From assembly GCA_907163375.1 (NCBI GenBank), contig CAJQUW010012963.1, positions 21,066 through 85,065 on the forward strand: a stretch of 64,000 nt of DNA, in the 5' to 3' direction. The notes below the pieces were generated by a model. The model saw only the letters and a list, made by a program, of their open reading frames with translations. It was not told the origin of the DNA and made no database searches. The stretch comes from Prostheceraeus crozeri (Eukaryota; Platyhelminthes; Polycladida; Euryleptidae). A program made the position numbers and the translations under genes. Below, in pieces: positions 31,948 to 44,147 of the stretch; position 1 is the stretch's first letter; every line of letters begins with the position of its first letter.

Positions 31948-33777
31948 CCAGTAGTAGACATATAAATCAATTATGTATTTTGCATTCTCTGCTCAGATCC
32001 ACTTAATTCGCAAGATCTGTTGCTTTGTATCAGCACATGTAAATTTTATTTGTCAAAAAGTGTGCTTTAACTTACTTCTCATTGTACGTACTTCACTGCA
32101 TGTCCTTACCTTCTAATGACTGTAAGATTTCTAATCAATGAAATAAAACACATCACTACTACTATAATAGATGACTTTGAGGTAATTATAGAACTTATTA
32201 ACCGAAGGCCGCTGTCTAATTTTCAAAAAATTCTGATCAACATTGCAGATTGTCAATGTATTTTAACACAACCAAAATGATTCTTGACGGATTATGATAG
32301 AAAAATGTATAAACAATAGACTGATTGTAGTTGAAAAATATGCAGGAGACGTAGCGAAATTTTGCAAAGGAATGCAATATATTTTTCATCACACTCCACC
32401 CAATGATGACGGAAGAAAGAGGAGAAAAAGTTCTGTTTTTATCCAAACGCTCTAGCTCTGCACCGATTGATAATGACTTGAGCGTGGCATGTATTTGATT
32501 TGTCTCACTACAAAATTCATGTTATGCCGTCAATGAGACATTCTGTCACAAAGTTCTTTCTACATCCACGGTAGAACAATAGCTTCACCTATTATGTGCA
32601 AAGAATGACAATTATCGAAGTTACCATCGTTCAACAAAATGGTTGCCCTCAGTGAGAGCACTAACAGACATTCATTACCGCAGCGAAAGAAAGGTGATCG
32701 ATTGCAAGTGCATTAGAAAACTTTCCAAACCTGAAGGCAAAAATCCAGGTGATTTTTCTAATTCTGTTGCGCTTAGTCACCATCACCTATATCATTGCAA
32801 AGTAAGTAAATCTAGGTAACATATCAAGGTACTTATGGTGCTATATACCGACTTCATCGTGGGAATTGTTAACCTGCATACATAGAAAGTTACACAATAG
32901 CATGCATTATGACAGAATAAAGTAACATTACCATGTCGCTATTGGAAGGCAGCAATTAAAAATCATCTGAAGCTGCTTCAGATGACGAAATTTCTGCCTG
33001 ATAATAGCGATCATAGTAATATTATTGTCATTGGTTTCATATCTTTGTCAGCCTCACTTATAAGAGAAGCAAAATCAGCTATCTACGAATCTGTTTAAAG
33101 TGGGACAATCTGAACTCGAATCATAGTCATCATGTGAATGTGGCAATAATGTTGAAAGTTTATGCGCTTGTAGAAGTTGTTGGAAGAAGGAAAATTTGGA
33201 TTACAAATGTCTGCTTAGAAATAAGAATGCAAATCCGACAGCCTCAAAACCATTTCCATTTAGACGTTCATAAATGCCAAGAAAATATGCATCAAATGAA
33301 ATGGTTATTGCAGACAATGATTATAATGGTAAAGCATGGTAATATGATAGTCTGAAAATGATTTGGAATAAAGATGAATATAGAACAAAGGTCTATAGAA
33401 ACTCTTGAATATGAGATAAAATGTTTTCTTCCCCAGGAGCTTCTTCAACGGATTATGAGAAGTGATTTTAAATATGCATTATATCTGAAAATAGGAAATT
33501 AGTATAAAAATATAGCTGCATCACATTATCTGTTAATTGTATTCTGCATTTTGGACCACATTTATTGCTGACTGCACATGTGGTTAGTGCCAGCATCCGA
33601 ATTAGTAATTGTATTAATACAGAACCTACTCGATGCGATATTTTTGTTAATCAGCATCAGAATTAAACATTATCCTTGTGTCAAGATTCAAGATGGCATT
33701 AGTTGGAACTTTGATATACCAATTGACAGGAAGTTCAGACCTAATGTCAAGAACCGTGACATCACACTCGATAACTA
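31948..33777. other. Mostly nothing; short coding-like scraps near 33120-33340 and 33590-33777
   Basis: 33120-33220 translates to a cysteine-rich scrap (SSCECGNN, CACRSCWKKEN) with stops nearby. 33640-33777 has a protein-like frame (YPCVKIQDGISWNFDIPIDR) that ends at the CACTG element at 33778. Neither matches a family I know. The rest shows nothing. Confidence 0.35.
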
Positions 33778-34095
33778 CACTGTAAATCGCTCAATACCAA
33801 TCACATACGAAGGACGCATACCAAAATATTTTTTGGTGTATTTCTGTATTCTCTTGGTATATATTTGCATGCTTTTCGTATGTTATTTCAAATGTGGTAT
33901 GCTTTACATACTAAAAGCTATACCAGCACAATGTTAAAAGGAAGCATGAATCATGTCCAAAGTATGCTGATTTAAGGCCTTTTGTCAATAAAGATCACAC
34001 TAATGTTACTACTGTTCTGTTAGTAGTGAGATAATGACATTTAATAGTCAAACTTACAAAGCTGAATTCGATTTTGATACATGTAGGTCTAAGGC
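33778..34095. mobile_element. CACTG-ended element, one-ended copy
   Basis: Starts CACTGTAAATCGCTCAATAC and is the inverted counterpart of about 15650-15978, with matching cttttcgtatg, aaggccttttgt and agtagtgagataatg segments. Similarity stops after gtctaaggca near 34095, so the other end is missing or replaced. Confidence 0.82.
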
Positions 34096-34842
34096 ACGGT
34101 GGGTTGCCTTAGGGGTCAAAATTGATGTATCGACTCCATTCAAGATACCTTCATGAATGGGTAGCCTAGGGTCCCAGAAGTTGTAAAAACTGCATTTCAA
34201 AAAAAAAATCGGTCGGTGACTTTTTTTGTGGGAACATTTTTTCAAAATGGCGGCCAATTTTTCAGATTTTTGCCCTTTGTTCGAATTATGACTATTTTTG
34301 ACCCATCTTCATGCGCAAGCTCTATTACAAATCCAGTATAAATTGATCAAGGAATATCAGTGTGACTGACATATTATAGGTATGCTGTTGTGTTATTGGC
34401 ACATCACGATGCCAAATTTTCAAAATGGCGGTCATTGTTTGCTTTTTTGCATTTTTGAAGTTCAGATTATTTATACAAACCTACGAGTTTGCTCATATCA
34501 TGTTCTTTCATTCAAGTAATGCACACATGTCATAGTCAGACGTTTTTGTGATTTAGTCATACATGGTTGTAATATGTATATATGAGTATATGTATTTCAT
34601 TAGTGTTATTGGCCTAAGTTCGCACAATGATCGAATCTTGTTTGAACAATGTAATGAATGCATTTTCTATACTCTTCGTGATTTGTATATACGTGCATGC
34701 AGTTCTACGAATATATCGACTGTGACTCGGCATTCTGTACATAAGTAGGAAAATTGCAGGTATAGCTAATCAAAAACAGATGAATTGGTGTACAAGAAAT
34801 ACGTATGCATAAATAGCGGTATATAGGCCTAACAGCTTAAAT
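34096..34842. other. Non-coding; aaaatggcgg motifs
   Basis: Holds two aaaatggcgg motifs (34245 and 34424) in otherwise AT-rich DNA. It may include the 3' end of the RAG1-like transposon, but no terminal repeat could be paired. Confidence 0.35.
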
Positions 34843-37074
34843 TTATAAATGCAAAGAGTTGTACTCGTAAACTGCGTGAAGGAGCCGTTCAGGATATCTT
34901 GAATTGATCAACTTGACCTTGTATTTTAACCAAGTGACTTTAAAGTCTGAGTGCGCAGCTTCTGATGCCTGCTCCGACCATATACCAAGAGCACCATTGG
35001 TATGGTCGCAGAATTCTGGCACATGGTAGAACACCATGTGCAACTTCGGTGTGAGAGGAAGTCCTGAATCTTTGTATGCTCTCCTGAAATCATCAATAAA
35101 ACGGCGGAAATCAGGATGCAATGCTGCTCCAAAGCAAGATTTCACAATCAATTTGAAGAGTGAGAATAACTCAACGAATCGTAGACATTGTAGTGGGCAC
35201 AAAGATCTCAACAAGTCAATATTATTCAAAAGAGTCATACAAAAGTTGCCATTGAATGCTCCTCCATGTATGGCTTCTTTTTCTACGTAGCATTTCCTAG
35301 GCGAAATGATGGCCTGTGGCCAGACTTTGATCATATGATTGTACAACGTATTTACAACACCAATGAGGAGATGTAGCTCCGGTGGTACCAGAATGTCGAT
35401 AATTTCAACATTTTCATCCACATGTTTGACAAGGAGAGAATGAATAACATTTCCAAATTGTTTTGCATTTGATTTACCTTTACTGCTCGAAAACCACGCC
35501 CAGAACTTTTCTTTCAAGTTGCCAATGGTCCTAAAACATAAAGAGTATTGATTAGGCTCAATCTAGCAAAAATGTTTACATAGAGTTTTTTATTCCCTTG
35601 TCATAGATCCTACGTGTTAATAAGTTAAGCACTACGACTAGACTTTCACCAGTTCATGAACTTCAATATCATAGGTCTAAGACTTTAGCATTAGGACCTA
35701 TACATGTGTAATAGTGCTCGCAGCTTTTAGCTTTGATACTCGTATTATAAAAATGTAAGTAGGACTTCAAGCAAACAATATTATGAATGTACTGTATAGA
35801 GGGCCTATCCACATAAGACATGAAAAATTTGCAAACGTATTTCCTGAAAGATGATTCCACGTCAGACTCGCGACAACACCTGAGTTTTCCTTCTTTATCC
35901 AACTTTGACTTATCAATATCACAATGACTGCAAGGATGGGTTGATCCGTGGGCCATCAAACGAAGAATAATGTTGGCAAGCTTTAAATCTGAAACAATTT
36001 TCCACCGGTCTCCAAGATCTTTTAATTTCAATGTCACGAACATTTGGAGTACGTTTCGATAATTCTCATCCACCACGGGAGTAATCAAAATCAAGAAAAT
36101 TTACTTTACGCTGGTATTAGTATCTTTTCGATGTCTTGTCTTTGGTTGTACATTCTCGTCATCGTAGGCAAAAACGCTGATCATGACTTTAACAAAGCCT
36201 CCGCCTCCATCAAGAGACAATTTGATAAAAAAATTGTCGTGATCAATACCTCTCGTTGTGCATATCACATGGATAAGTCTTTGAATATCTTTGCATAACA
36301 CTGCAGGTCTCTCGTACTGTTTCCCAGAATTATAAAAAAAGTCGCACGTTTTCACTTCAAATTGTTCATCGAGAAAATGACTAACATTGTACAACTTGTC
36401 TTTCAAAAATGGTTCAATTGATACTTGATTCCGCGTTGCTTTACGAATTTCCTGACCTAGCTTCAGTGTTTTGTTACGAGAAAGATTCAACTCACTTTGA
36501 ATATGAGCAAGACTTTTTGAAGAATCTCAAAGCTTGCGGTTGGTGACTGGCTTGTAGCACCCACACATTCATCATCCGATGATGTTTGGGACTGAATATC
36601 ACTTAAGTTCTGTCCAAATGTATCTTTGGTACACTGATGACTCTTTCCTCTTCCGAATTCAGATAGACATTTTGCACACAGTTTCTTAGAAGTTCCAGAT
36701 TCTGATGGCTGTTCAGCTTTTTTCCATGGAAACGCGTTGCCTTGTTTCAAATTTGGATTTGAGGTTGACTTTGCAATTTTACAAATGTAGCAGTCACAAT
36801 CAGAATCTCGAGTTCGTGATGGACGCCCAATCAATGAATAATCTGGTAATTCAATAGTGTGATCATATATGTCCTATATATATGTCATATACATGTATAT
36901 GTCGAGAATATTCCGAAAGAATAAGACCACACTTTCCACAAACTGCTGTTGGATATCGAATATCATCGGGATCAAAATGATTAAATTTGAATGAATAGAT
37001 CTGATTTTCTGTAAGAACTCGCATTTCCTTCGATTTTCGGAGACATAGTTAACAAACTTTTTCTCTACACGCAT
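34843..37074 (-). pseudogene. RAG1-like/Transib-type DDE transposase, decayed
   Basis: The minus strand holds an almost complete transposase. The N-terminus has a CGKCG knuckle (about 36940), IGRPSRTRDSDCDCYICKIA (36834) and LCAKCLSEFGRGKSHQC (36680). The core has LSLDGGGGF with the first Asp (about 36210), IVSDLKLANII (second Asp, about 35989), HPCSHCD (CxxC, about 35930), LTPKLHMVFYHVPEF (two His, about 35040) and GIWSEQASEAAHSDF with the Glu (about 34970). RAG1 has D600, D708, zinc ligands C727/C730 and H937/H942, and E962 in the same order and settings. A frame change near 36500 and a TAA at 36101-36103 break it. A gap of about 170 bp with ctctttatgttttag before 35530 looks like an intron. 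It resembles molluscan N-RAG-TP elements as I recall them. No RAG2-like gene is seen. Confidence 0.82.
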
Positions 37075-37369
37075 TGTGGTTCATTCGCTCATATGGCATA
37101 CTTGTCTGAATGTGATGAAAACAACTTCTGATGTGTTCAATATGCTGACTCCCATCATGCTATTGCTTGGCTGACGTCACAATACCAAAATCATCCCTGA
37201 ATAGCCATGATATGTGTTGCATTGAATTGAAACGAGCATCGATCGTTCATGTCTAGATGGGACATAGATATTCGTCCGACCTCAAAATAGCTGCTTTTGT
37301 CTCTCTCGGAAAAAAATTCATTCTAGCAAAAATACTCATTGATTTCTTATCAATCGCTTCGATTTCTTT

Positions 37370-37438
37370 ATCTAAACCATAGAAATAAACTGTTTATCTG
37401 AAGTTGGTTTTATTGTTGTCAATTTGTATGATCTAAAC
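37370..37438. mobile_element. 53-bp hAT miniature with 8-bp TSD
   Basis: Only 53 bp (37378-37430) lie between perfect copies of atctaaac (37370-37377 and 37431-37438). It begins CATAGAAATAAACTG and ends GTTGTCAATTTGTATG, joining the two ends of the 256-bp family seen at 818-1073 and 37749-38004, in reverse orientation. Nearly all the interior is gone. Confidence 0.85.
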
Positions 37439-37740
37439 AAATAGTAACTGTCAGCTGATCATGAAGTCACAATACGGAAATAACATAGAAAGCCGAAATT
37501 CGTATAGATTCTAGATGAATGTTTCCTAACCATGATAAAGTTTTATCAGATGTCGCATTGTTATAGTCTATCTTAGCGTTCTCATTGCCTTATTAGTCAA
37601 ACTCGGGTTGTGGGCATTTCAGCGAAAGAGAACATTTCATACAGGACATAGGAAATGTTTATGTCTGACACAAGTAAAAACGCATTTGGTCTCACAGTGC
37701 GACATCTGTGATTCATACAACTCATACATTCGTCAAAGAA

Positions 37741-38012
37741 CCTGACGCTATAGAAATCGACAACAATAAAACCTCTAGAACGGAGGTTAAGCTTCATATA
37801 ATACACAATAGTGGCACATAAATCGCACGCATTTTCACTTAGATACACCTGTCAACGGCTGCATGATTGGGTTAGAATCAGTCACATGTGTAATTCTAAG
37901 CTTTTAATTGGTCATTCATGCCCCAACTTAGTTCCGCCGGCGGTGCCGCGACCTTGAGTCAATTTCCATTCTAGTCAACTTCAGTTAAACAAGCTATTTC
38001 TATGCCTGACGC
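37741..38012. mobile_element. hAT-type MITE, 256 bp, 8-bp TSD
   Basis: The element 37749-38004 is flanked by cctgacgc at 37741-37748 and 38005-38012. It matches 818-1073 over its whole length with scattered differences and is also exactly 256 bp long. It is non-coding. Confidence 0.9.
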
Positions 38013-40309
38013 TATCTGATGATCTGATATCTATGATTTTACCTTTCTTCAACAGTTGAAAGAGGAGACATGCATCAACGGCAGTTACACGAGAACGCAA
38101 TGCAAGTAATTTAGAACTTCATATCGATGTAACCGAAACTGCCACAGTCAACGCACATGCATGGTCAGAGTGCAACAACTGACCTGAGAGCATGCTAGAG
38201 CGACGAGAAATGGGCGTCCTCGGGGCTAAGCAAAGGCTGATTTAGAGAAAGTAAAATGCTACTGCCTAGACTCAGGAATTATCATTTTCGTAACATTGAT
38301 ATTTCGTCTTTCTTCAACAGAGATGAGATTCACTTTGACGGACACGACAAGAGTGACTACTAATCAACCAAATTTAGATTATCAATGCACTTATGAAGAA
38401 TGAATATGGAATAAAAACATAGAAGTCCATAAACAAAAAATCAACAAAAATCATAATACTTATAAAAATGGTAGTAGTATTTCACCCATGCACTCATTCA
38501 TTAGAAAGAATTCATTTCATTTGATGTGGAGGGCTTCAAGAGAACGTCATGATATTCACTCCTCTGGCAATGTACCATGCTCCTCACCGAAATGTCTGCT
38601 CACCGCCCATGTTATGAAAGGCTGATTTACCAATCATGATTTTTGTCTGCAAATCGGTGCATCACAATACTAATTTCTGTTCTTCTGTGTCTTTGAAAAC
38701 TTGCAATACAGATGGATTTAGTCGCTATATTCAATATTAGCTAATCGCTTTTTTCTTAAAATCAATATTCCAACAATATTCAATGAAGTCCATGGATTCA
38801 AGAAAAACATAGAAAAGATCGATCATAAGATTCATCGATAAATGTGTAATGACTCTTAACCATGGAAGACTATGAGCCAAGACATTTTAGTGTTGTCCAC
38901 CATGCTTGTTCAAGCACTTGTTAGTTGTTATTTGCCTCTAATACGTTCCTTCCCCCACTGCTGCGCGATTTATTAGAATAGATGGCGGAGCATTTTTTTG
39001 AAAAATCAACCTTGCCTATAAGACTTACAATTTAGTTGCATGTAGTACATGGTTGCTGTCGGTCTCAGGAGAGGGGCTTCTGTCTCTGGCTGTTATTCCA
39101 TGAGCTGGAGCGGGCCTGGACTTATGGCGGGCCGGGCTGAAAAAATTCTGTTAGCACCCAGGCATGAAATATCTAGTATCCGGACCGATGTTTATTACCT
39201 CTGAAATAAGAAATATCTTCCTCATTTGATCATTTAAATTCTCTAAATAATTTCATATGATAGCTCATCATGGTTCTCAAGCAATATAATGAAATAAACA
39301 CAGGCATTATGACTTCACTTTTTTCAAAAAGACTGTATGTCTTCAGTACATTCGTTTTCCCTGTTTTTATAAACCTAAATACAACCTACAACAATGGCAG
39401 CTATCTGTCAAAAAGGATCCAATTTATTTGTGATAGACAAACGCATTATACATGTGCAATATTTAAAAGAAATGAAAATTCACTATACATTAAATGTTTG
39501 AAAATTCACTTTCTGTTAGACAGTTATCAATTTACTTACAGATGGTACATAGGTCCTACAGCATGCGATCATGCAACCAACAATCATATTTTTTTAGAAT
39601 GATTCTTAAGGCGATTGCACTCAACTAGCCTAATTGATATTTTCATTACGAATGGTAAAGTCCTCAAAACGATGTAATTTCTCACTCGGGCCCAGATGCA
39701 AAATCATCCGGGCCTAATATTTTGAAGTCGATGCGGGTGCGGGCCGGGATATTGAATAAATTCTGCGGCGCTCTCGCCGTTTGTTAGAGGAATTGCAATT
39801 CCATAAATAATAATCCGGCATTTCGCTTGTTCGTGTAAGTATACAATCTCTTTCTCCAGCTACCTGACGCAATTTTGTCTGCCTTTGTTAATTGTTTTGC
39901 ATAATCTACCTGGACAACTCAATAGTAGGTCATTACCGATGATGCAAGGTTGACAGCGAATCATTCGTAATATATTTAAGCAGTCTGCACTGTTTATCAT
40001 TGTGTGCATGACTAAAGAATATCATGACAACTCGTTTATGAAAGAGAATTTATCTTGCCTTTATGCGTGAGAAGCTTTGACATTGCAGGAATTATCATTA
40101 TAATCTGTAACACGGTCATTCAAGTCTTTAGAAAAGATTCATCACCTCATGAAAAGCGGAAATTTAGCGCTAAATAGAAAGTGAGGACAGAAATGTAATC
40201 GTATCTGCACTAGGTTTTTAGAAAAACATGTTTATGAAAATATTTAAAGCAGAAAGCATCATTAATAATGACAGTAATAATAGTGTTTATATTTTTCTGT
40301 ATACAAGGA
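38013..40309. other. No gene recognised
   Basis: Non-coding. 39100-39160 and 39685-39780 have GC-rich gggccggg blocks that may be remains of a hAT-type element, but no matching ends or TSD could be shown. The 110-residue frame at 39270-39602 has no domain. Confidence 0.4.
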
Positions 40310-40748
40310 CCAAGGAATTGATATGGTGGATCAATATTGGAAGCACGACCCTCAATAGGTGATCGAAACTAATGATACAAAGATCTTGTGGGACTTCGAA
40401 GTGCACTACATGCAAGCAAGAAGAGCAGACATCATCGTGGGGGATAAGATCCACAGGAAAACTCTGATAATAGATATAGCAGTCCCCGACGACAAAAACA
40501 TACAAGAGAAAGAGAAGGAGAAGATCACAAAGTATCAAGACCTGTGCTTAGAAATAAAGAAGTTGTGGAACACAAATGTTGAAGTTGTCCCGGTTGTTGT
40601 CGGCGCCTTGCGTGCCTACACATCACGGTTGAAGGCCTACCTCAACAAGATTCCTGGGGCACACCACATACCGGAGTTGACAAAAGCATCACTGCTTGCC
40701 AGTGCTCATATCCTGCGTCGAACTCTTGATCTCCCTGAGGCTTGGTAA
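40310..40748 (+). pseudogene. Restriction-like endonuclease domain of an R2/R4-type LINE
   Basis: Beginning with YWKHDP the frame reads through KILWDFEVHYMQARRADIIV and LIIDIAVPDD, the spaced D...D of a PD-(D/E)XK-like nuclease. KITKYQDLCLEIKKLW, VVPVVVGALR and ASAHILRRTLDL follow, a layout I know from the C-termini of metazoan LINEs that cut DNA with a restriction-like enzyme. One TAG lies just before VIETND near 40359. The reverse transcriptase and the usual upstream CCHC finger are absent, so this is a 5'-truncated copy. The LINE clade is an inference. Confidence 0.72.
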
Positions 40749-41540
40749 GTCTTCGAGTTCTTGAGAGACTAAACCGATCTGAATGTGTGAGATCGTGTCA
40801 AAAAAGTGTTTATATTTCAGGAAGAATGAAAATCGTAAAATACGTGATACATAATTCGAAGTTTGAGTCACAAAGCAGTAATGACATCGAGCCTTCAAAT
40901 AAAACCTTCAGACTTTACAGTTGGCAGTTGATATGCTCATCAGATTAATGCAACCCTTTCAGGACCGGGTTGTTTTCGGCGTCGTAGGACCGGTGTCACA
41001 AAGTGCGCCCCTCAAATCTTCCACTTTTCGATGGATAAAGCATTTTTGAAAACAGGGTTACATTATTTTTCGAGTCTCCTTGTTTCGAATGGTAGTGCCT
41101 CTTTTGGTTGATTCGAAGATCTTCATACCAAAATTCAAATCTAAAATTTGTGTTTTCAGCTTTCATAAACTATGTAATTTTTTACCCTCCAAAAATTGGT
41201 CATTACAACTAAAGTATTTATGCAAACGTTTGCTCAAGTATATCTATATGGCGTTATAAGTATTTCTACGTTAAATTTAGTACTATAAATAGGACTATAA
41301 ATACTATGAATAGGAAATTTGAACGCAAATAATGTATTTTCATGTATTATTGCATTTTTCTTTCTTTACAAATATCTGGTTCTAATGACTTCTATGCTAA
41401 ACAGACAAGTTTGTAATACATTCCGAATGCAATCTTTCGAATGATGACATGTACGTACGTGTATTTTGCATTATTCTGTGGGTTTCATATCTAAAAATTC
41501 ACATGAAGACGTTATATATTTTCACATCTTGCATGTATAC
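40749..41540. other. No gene recognised
   Basis: AT-rich spacer; nothing recognised. Confidence 0.45.
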
Positions 41541-42945
41541 ATTAATTTCACCTTGAATTTCAATGATCAGGAAAGAGACACAGATGCCGGTTCTGAATGC
41601 GAAATATCACGTTCAAATGCCGTTGAATCTTGGAACATTGATATTACAACTAATCAAGTGAAGTCAAAACTACGTACAATCAACACAAGGAAGTCAATGG
41701 GTAGTAATGGGATACCGCTTGTAATTTACAAAGAAGCTGCCGAATATCTTGTTGGTCCTATTGCCCATCTCTTCAATATTTCAATATCCGAAAGTCGCTT
41801 TCCCAATAGATGGAAAATGTCACATATCTGTCCAATCCCTAAATCGAGCCCAGTGTCGGTTGATAAACTAAGACCGATATCATTATTATCGACTCCGTCC
41901 AAGATCCTCGAAAAATGTGTGCTTGAGTCAGTGTATCATTTATTTTTGGATAATATTGGTGACAGTCAATTCGGAAGCAGACCATCTAGCTCAACTACAT
42001 ACGCTGTGATACGTTTAATACATCATGCTTTCCTCCATCTAGAATCTCAATCTGTGTGTGGTGTAAAGATTATTGCGTATGACTATTCCAGGGCATTTTA
42101 TATGGTTTCCCATGAACTTGTCATCCGAAGACTCGTAGAAACCAATTTCCAGATCGATTTCATCAAATGAATTAAGGATTACCTGAAGAACAGGTTACAA
42201 GCAACCCGTATTGGATGCACTCTCAATTCGACAACCCAAGTTAAATGCGGTGTCCCACAAGGCTCTGTACTTGGGTCAATGCTGCTTTGTCTTATTGTCG
42301 GTTCTCTGAGAGCGCTTCATAATGATACTCAACTGATTCAATATATTGATGACATAACACTGAGTGTGCCTATCTACAAAGATTCTGATAATGGGCATAT
42401 CAAAGAAGAACATTCGAATATCCTGAAGTGGTCTCAAGATGATATGCTCAAGATTAACTCTGCGAAGTGCAAATCCATTTGTTTTAAAAATCAACGAATT
42501 GTGCTGACTTGTAGCTAGAAGGTGTCGCTGATGTAGAAGAAATAAAGTTTTTGGGTGTTGTTCTAAGTAAGCGACTTACCTGGAATGAGCATATCAATCA
42601 CTTGCTACGGACTGCCTCTCGACGTCTTTACGCTTTGCGATTGCTCAAGCCACTGCTCACTCCTAAGGAATTGACTTGTGTGTACTATGGAACGATGCGC
42701 TCGCTATTAGAATATACATCTGCTTCCTTTGTGTAGCTTCCGGCATACCTTAGTGAACATCTTGAAAAATCTCAGAAACGATGCCATAGATTGATATACG
42801 GCTTTGGCAAACGCGATCATTGCTCCTGTGGTCTTTTCCCTGATCTAAGGAATAGACGATACAACTCCGCAAAGACGCTGTTCATCGCTGCTGCAAATGA
42901 TGACAAGCATGTTTTACACAGTATTATTCCTGTAATTTTCTAATT
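41541..42945 (+). pseudogene. LINE reverse transcriptase, 5'-truncated
   Basis: The sequence covers the RT from its N-terminus: NTRKSMGSNGIPLVIYKEAA (41695), KLRPISLLSTPSKILEK (41870), AYDYSRAFYMVSHELV (42080), VKCGVPQGSVLG (42245) and the catalytic QYIDDITLSV (42340). FLGVVLSKRLTW, LLEYTSASFV and a CGLFPDLRNRR C-terminus follow. A TGA sits where WIKDYL is expected (42168), a shift plus TAG lies near 42510 and a TAG replaces Trp near 42735. No endonuclease precedes it. It differs from the LINE at 10.9 kb, whose motif is YADD; here it is YIDD. Confidence 0.85.
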
Positions 42946-43544
42946 TGTATGTTTCTTTTACAACATCGATGATCAATTTGCGATGATTTCTGTTGCTGAT
43001 GTCTGATGATACCTGAGCCTATGTAAAAACGGTAACTAGAATTGTATTTATAGTTGTAATTCGAGCACGTGACTTTCATGATTTCACTTATCACTACAAT
43101 TATGATTTTCAATTTTCTGGAAATATACTATTTTCTCTCTCTCTCTCTCTCTCTACATTACATGTACAATTATACACATACAGTTTATATACACTCATTT
43201 TGTGATAAAAATTAATGTGCATGTCAACAATGTTGAATTCCACATGCATAAATATTATGTAAATATGATAGAGAAACACTAACTATATCAATAATCAATG
43301 TTACTCTAAATGAGAACCATCAATTTTTTAAAAAGTACTTTACAAAATGACCTTCAAAACTGACCTTACAGTAGATCAATTTTGCCCAAAATATTGCTGA
43401 AAGTTCAACATACATGCAAGCCAACATAAACAAAAAATTGAACTTTTATCTGAATTATTTTAGGAGATATGAAAAGAAGTTGTTTGTGCCTCCCCTCGTT
43501 CCTGAAACGGTTAACTTGTAAATAAAACTGATACAAAAAGAAAA
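42946..43544. other. (CT)n at 43132-43155, otherwise nothing
   Basis: A CT dinucleotide run is the only clear feature; the rest is AT-rich spacer. Confidence 0.6.
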
Positions 43545-43900
43545 TTATTTCCACGCATGTCTAATGTCATTGTTCATGAGCATTACTGCTTGAAGAAAGA
43601 GAGATCGCTTTCTCTTCTTTGATCGACGAAGGTGCACTTCAAAATGCCTGGAGTACCGCAGGCGACTTGATATGAACTTGAATAGAAGATGCCGACCATC
43701 CAAACTTATATTTTTGACTTCTTTTTTTTTAATGGAATCAATCTGACTTTCGTTCATAACTTCAATTAGCTCAATCCCCCTTCTCTGTATTCTCTTGAGC
43801 TTGTTTTCGAGTCCTTTAGGCAAACCAAGTAACAACTGACACACCTACTCAATTGCAGATCATATGTATGCATCGTAAATGCATGGTAATTCATGCTTAC
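43545..43900 (-). pseudogene. LINE C-terminal fragment
   Basis: The minus-strand frame reads QLLLGLPKGLENKLKRIQRR followed by a basic region and MNNDIRHAWK. This resembles the segment after the RT thumb of CR1-like LINEs (LLGLP..L..KL.R.QRR). No catalytic part is present. Confidence 0.55.
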
Positions 43901-44147
43901 TGGCATAATATTTCATTTTTCGAAAATAAAAAAGAGACGATTACATTTGCAGACGACATCTTGAACGTGATCATGCCAAGTGAAACGATTAGGTTGTTAT
44001 TTTCAGTGCTTGTCTGTATTATCTAACAGGGGACTTTTTGCCTCCCTCGCTCCTTTTAATCTCACGTCGGAACGAATAATCGTTGGAAAGTCATGACTTT
44101 TCCAAACTTTCCTTTGGCTTTCTCTGAGTGGTAGCGCATAGAGCAGG
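43901..44147. other. No gene recognised
   Basis: Short spacer. Confidence 0.4.

Noticed and set aside
34094-34116. CACGGTGGGTTGCC near the RAG1-like gene, one base away from the RSS/Transib heptamer CACAGTG
   Set aside because: It coincides with the broken edge of a CACTG-ended element and I could find no inverted partner on the far side of the gene, nor a 5-bp TSD.
37695-37701. CACAGTG heptamer downstream of the RAG1-like gene
   Set aside because: A 7-mer is expected by chance, its orientation is wrong for a right end, and no nonamer-like motif follows.
39100-39780. Possible hAT element with gggccggg blocks at both sides
   Set aside because: The blocks do not align as inverted ends and no 8-bp duplication was found.
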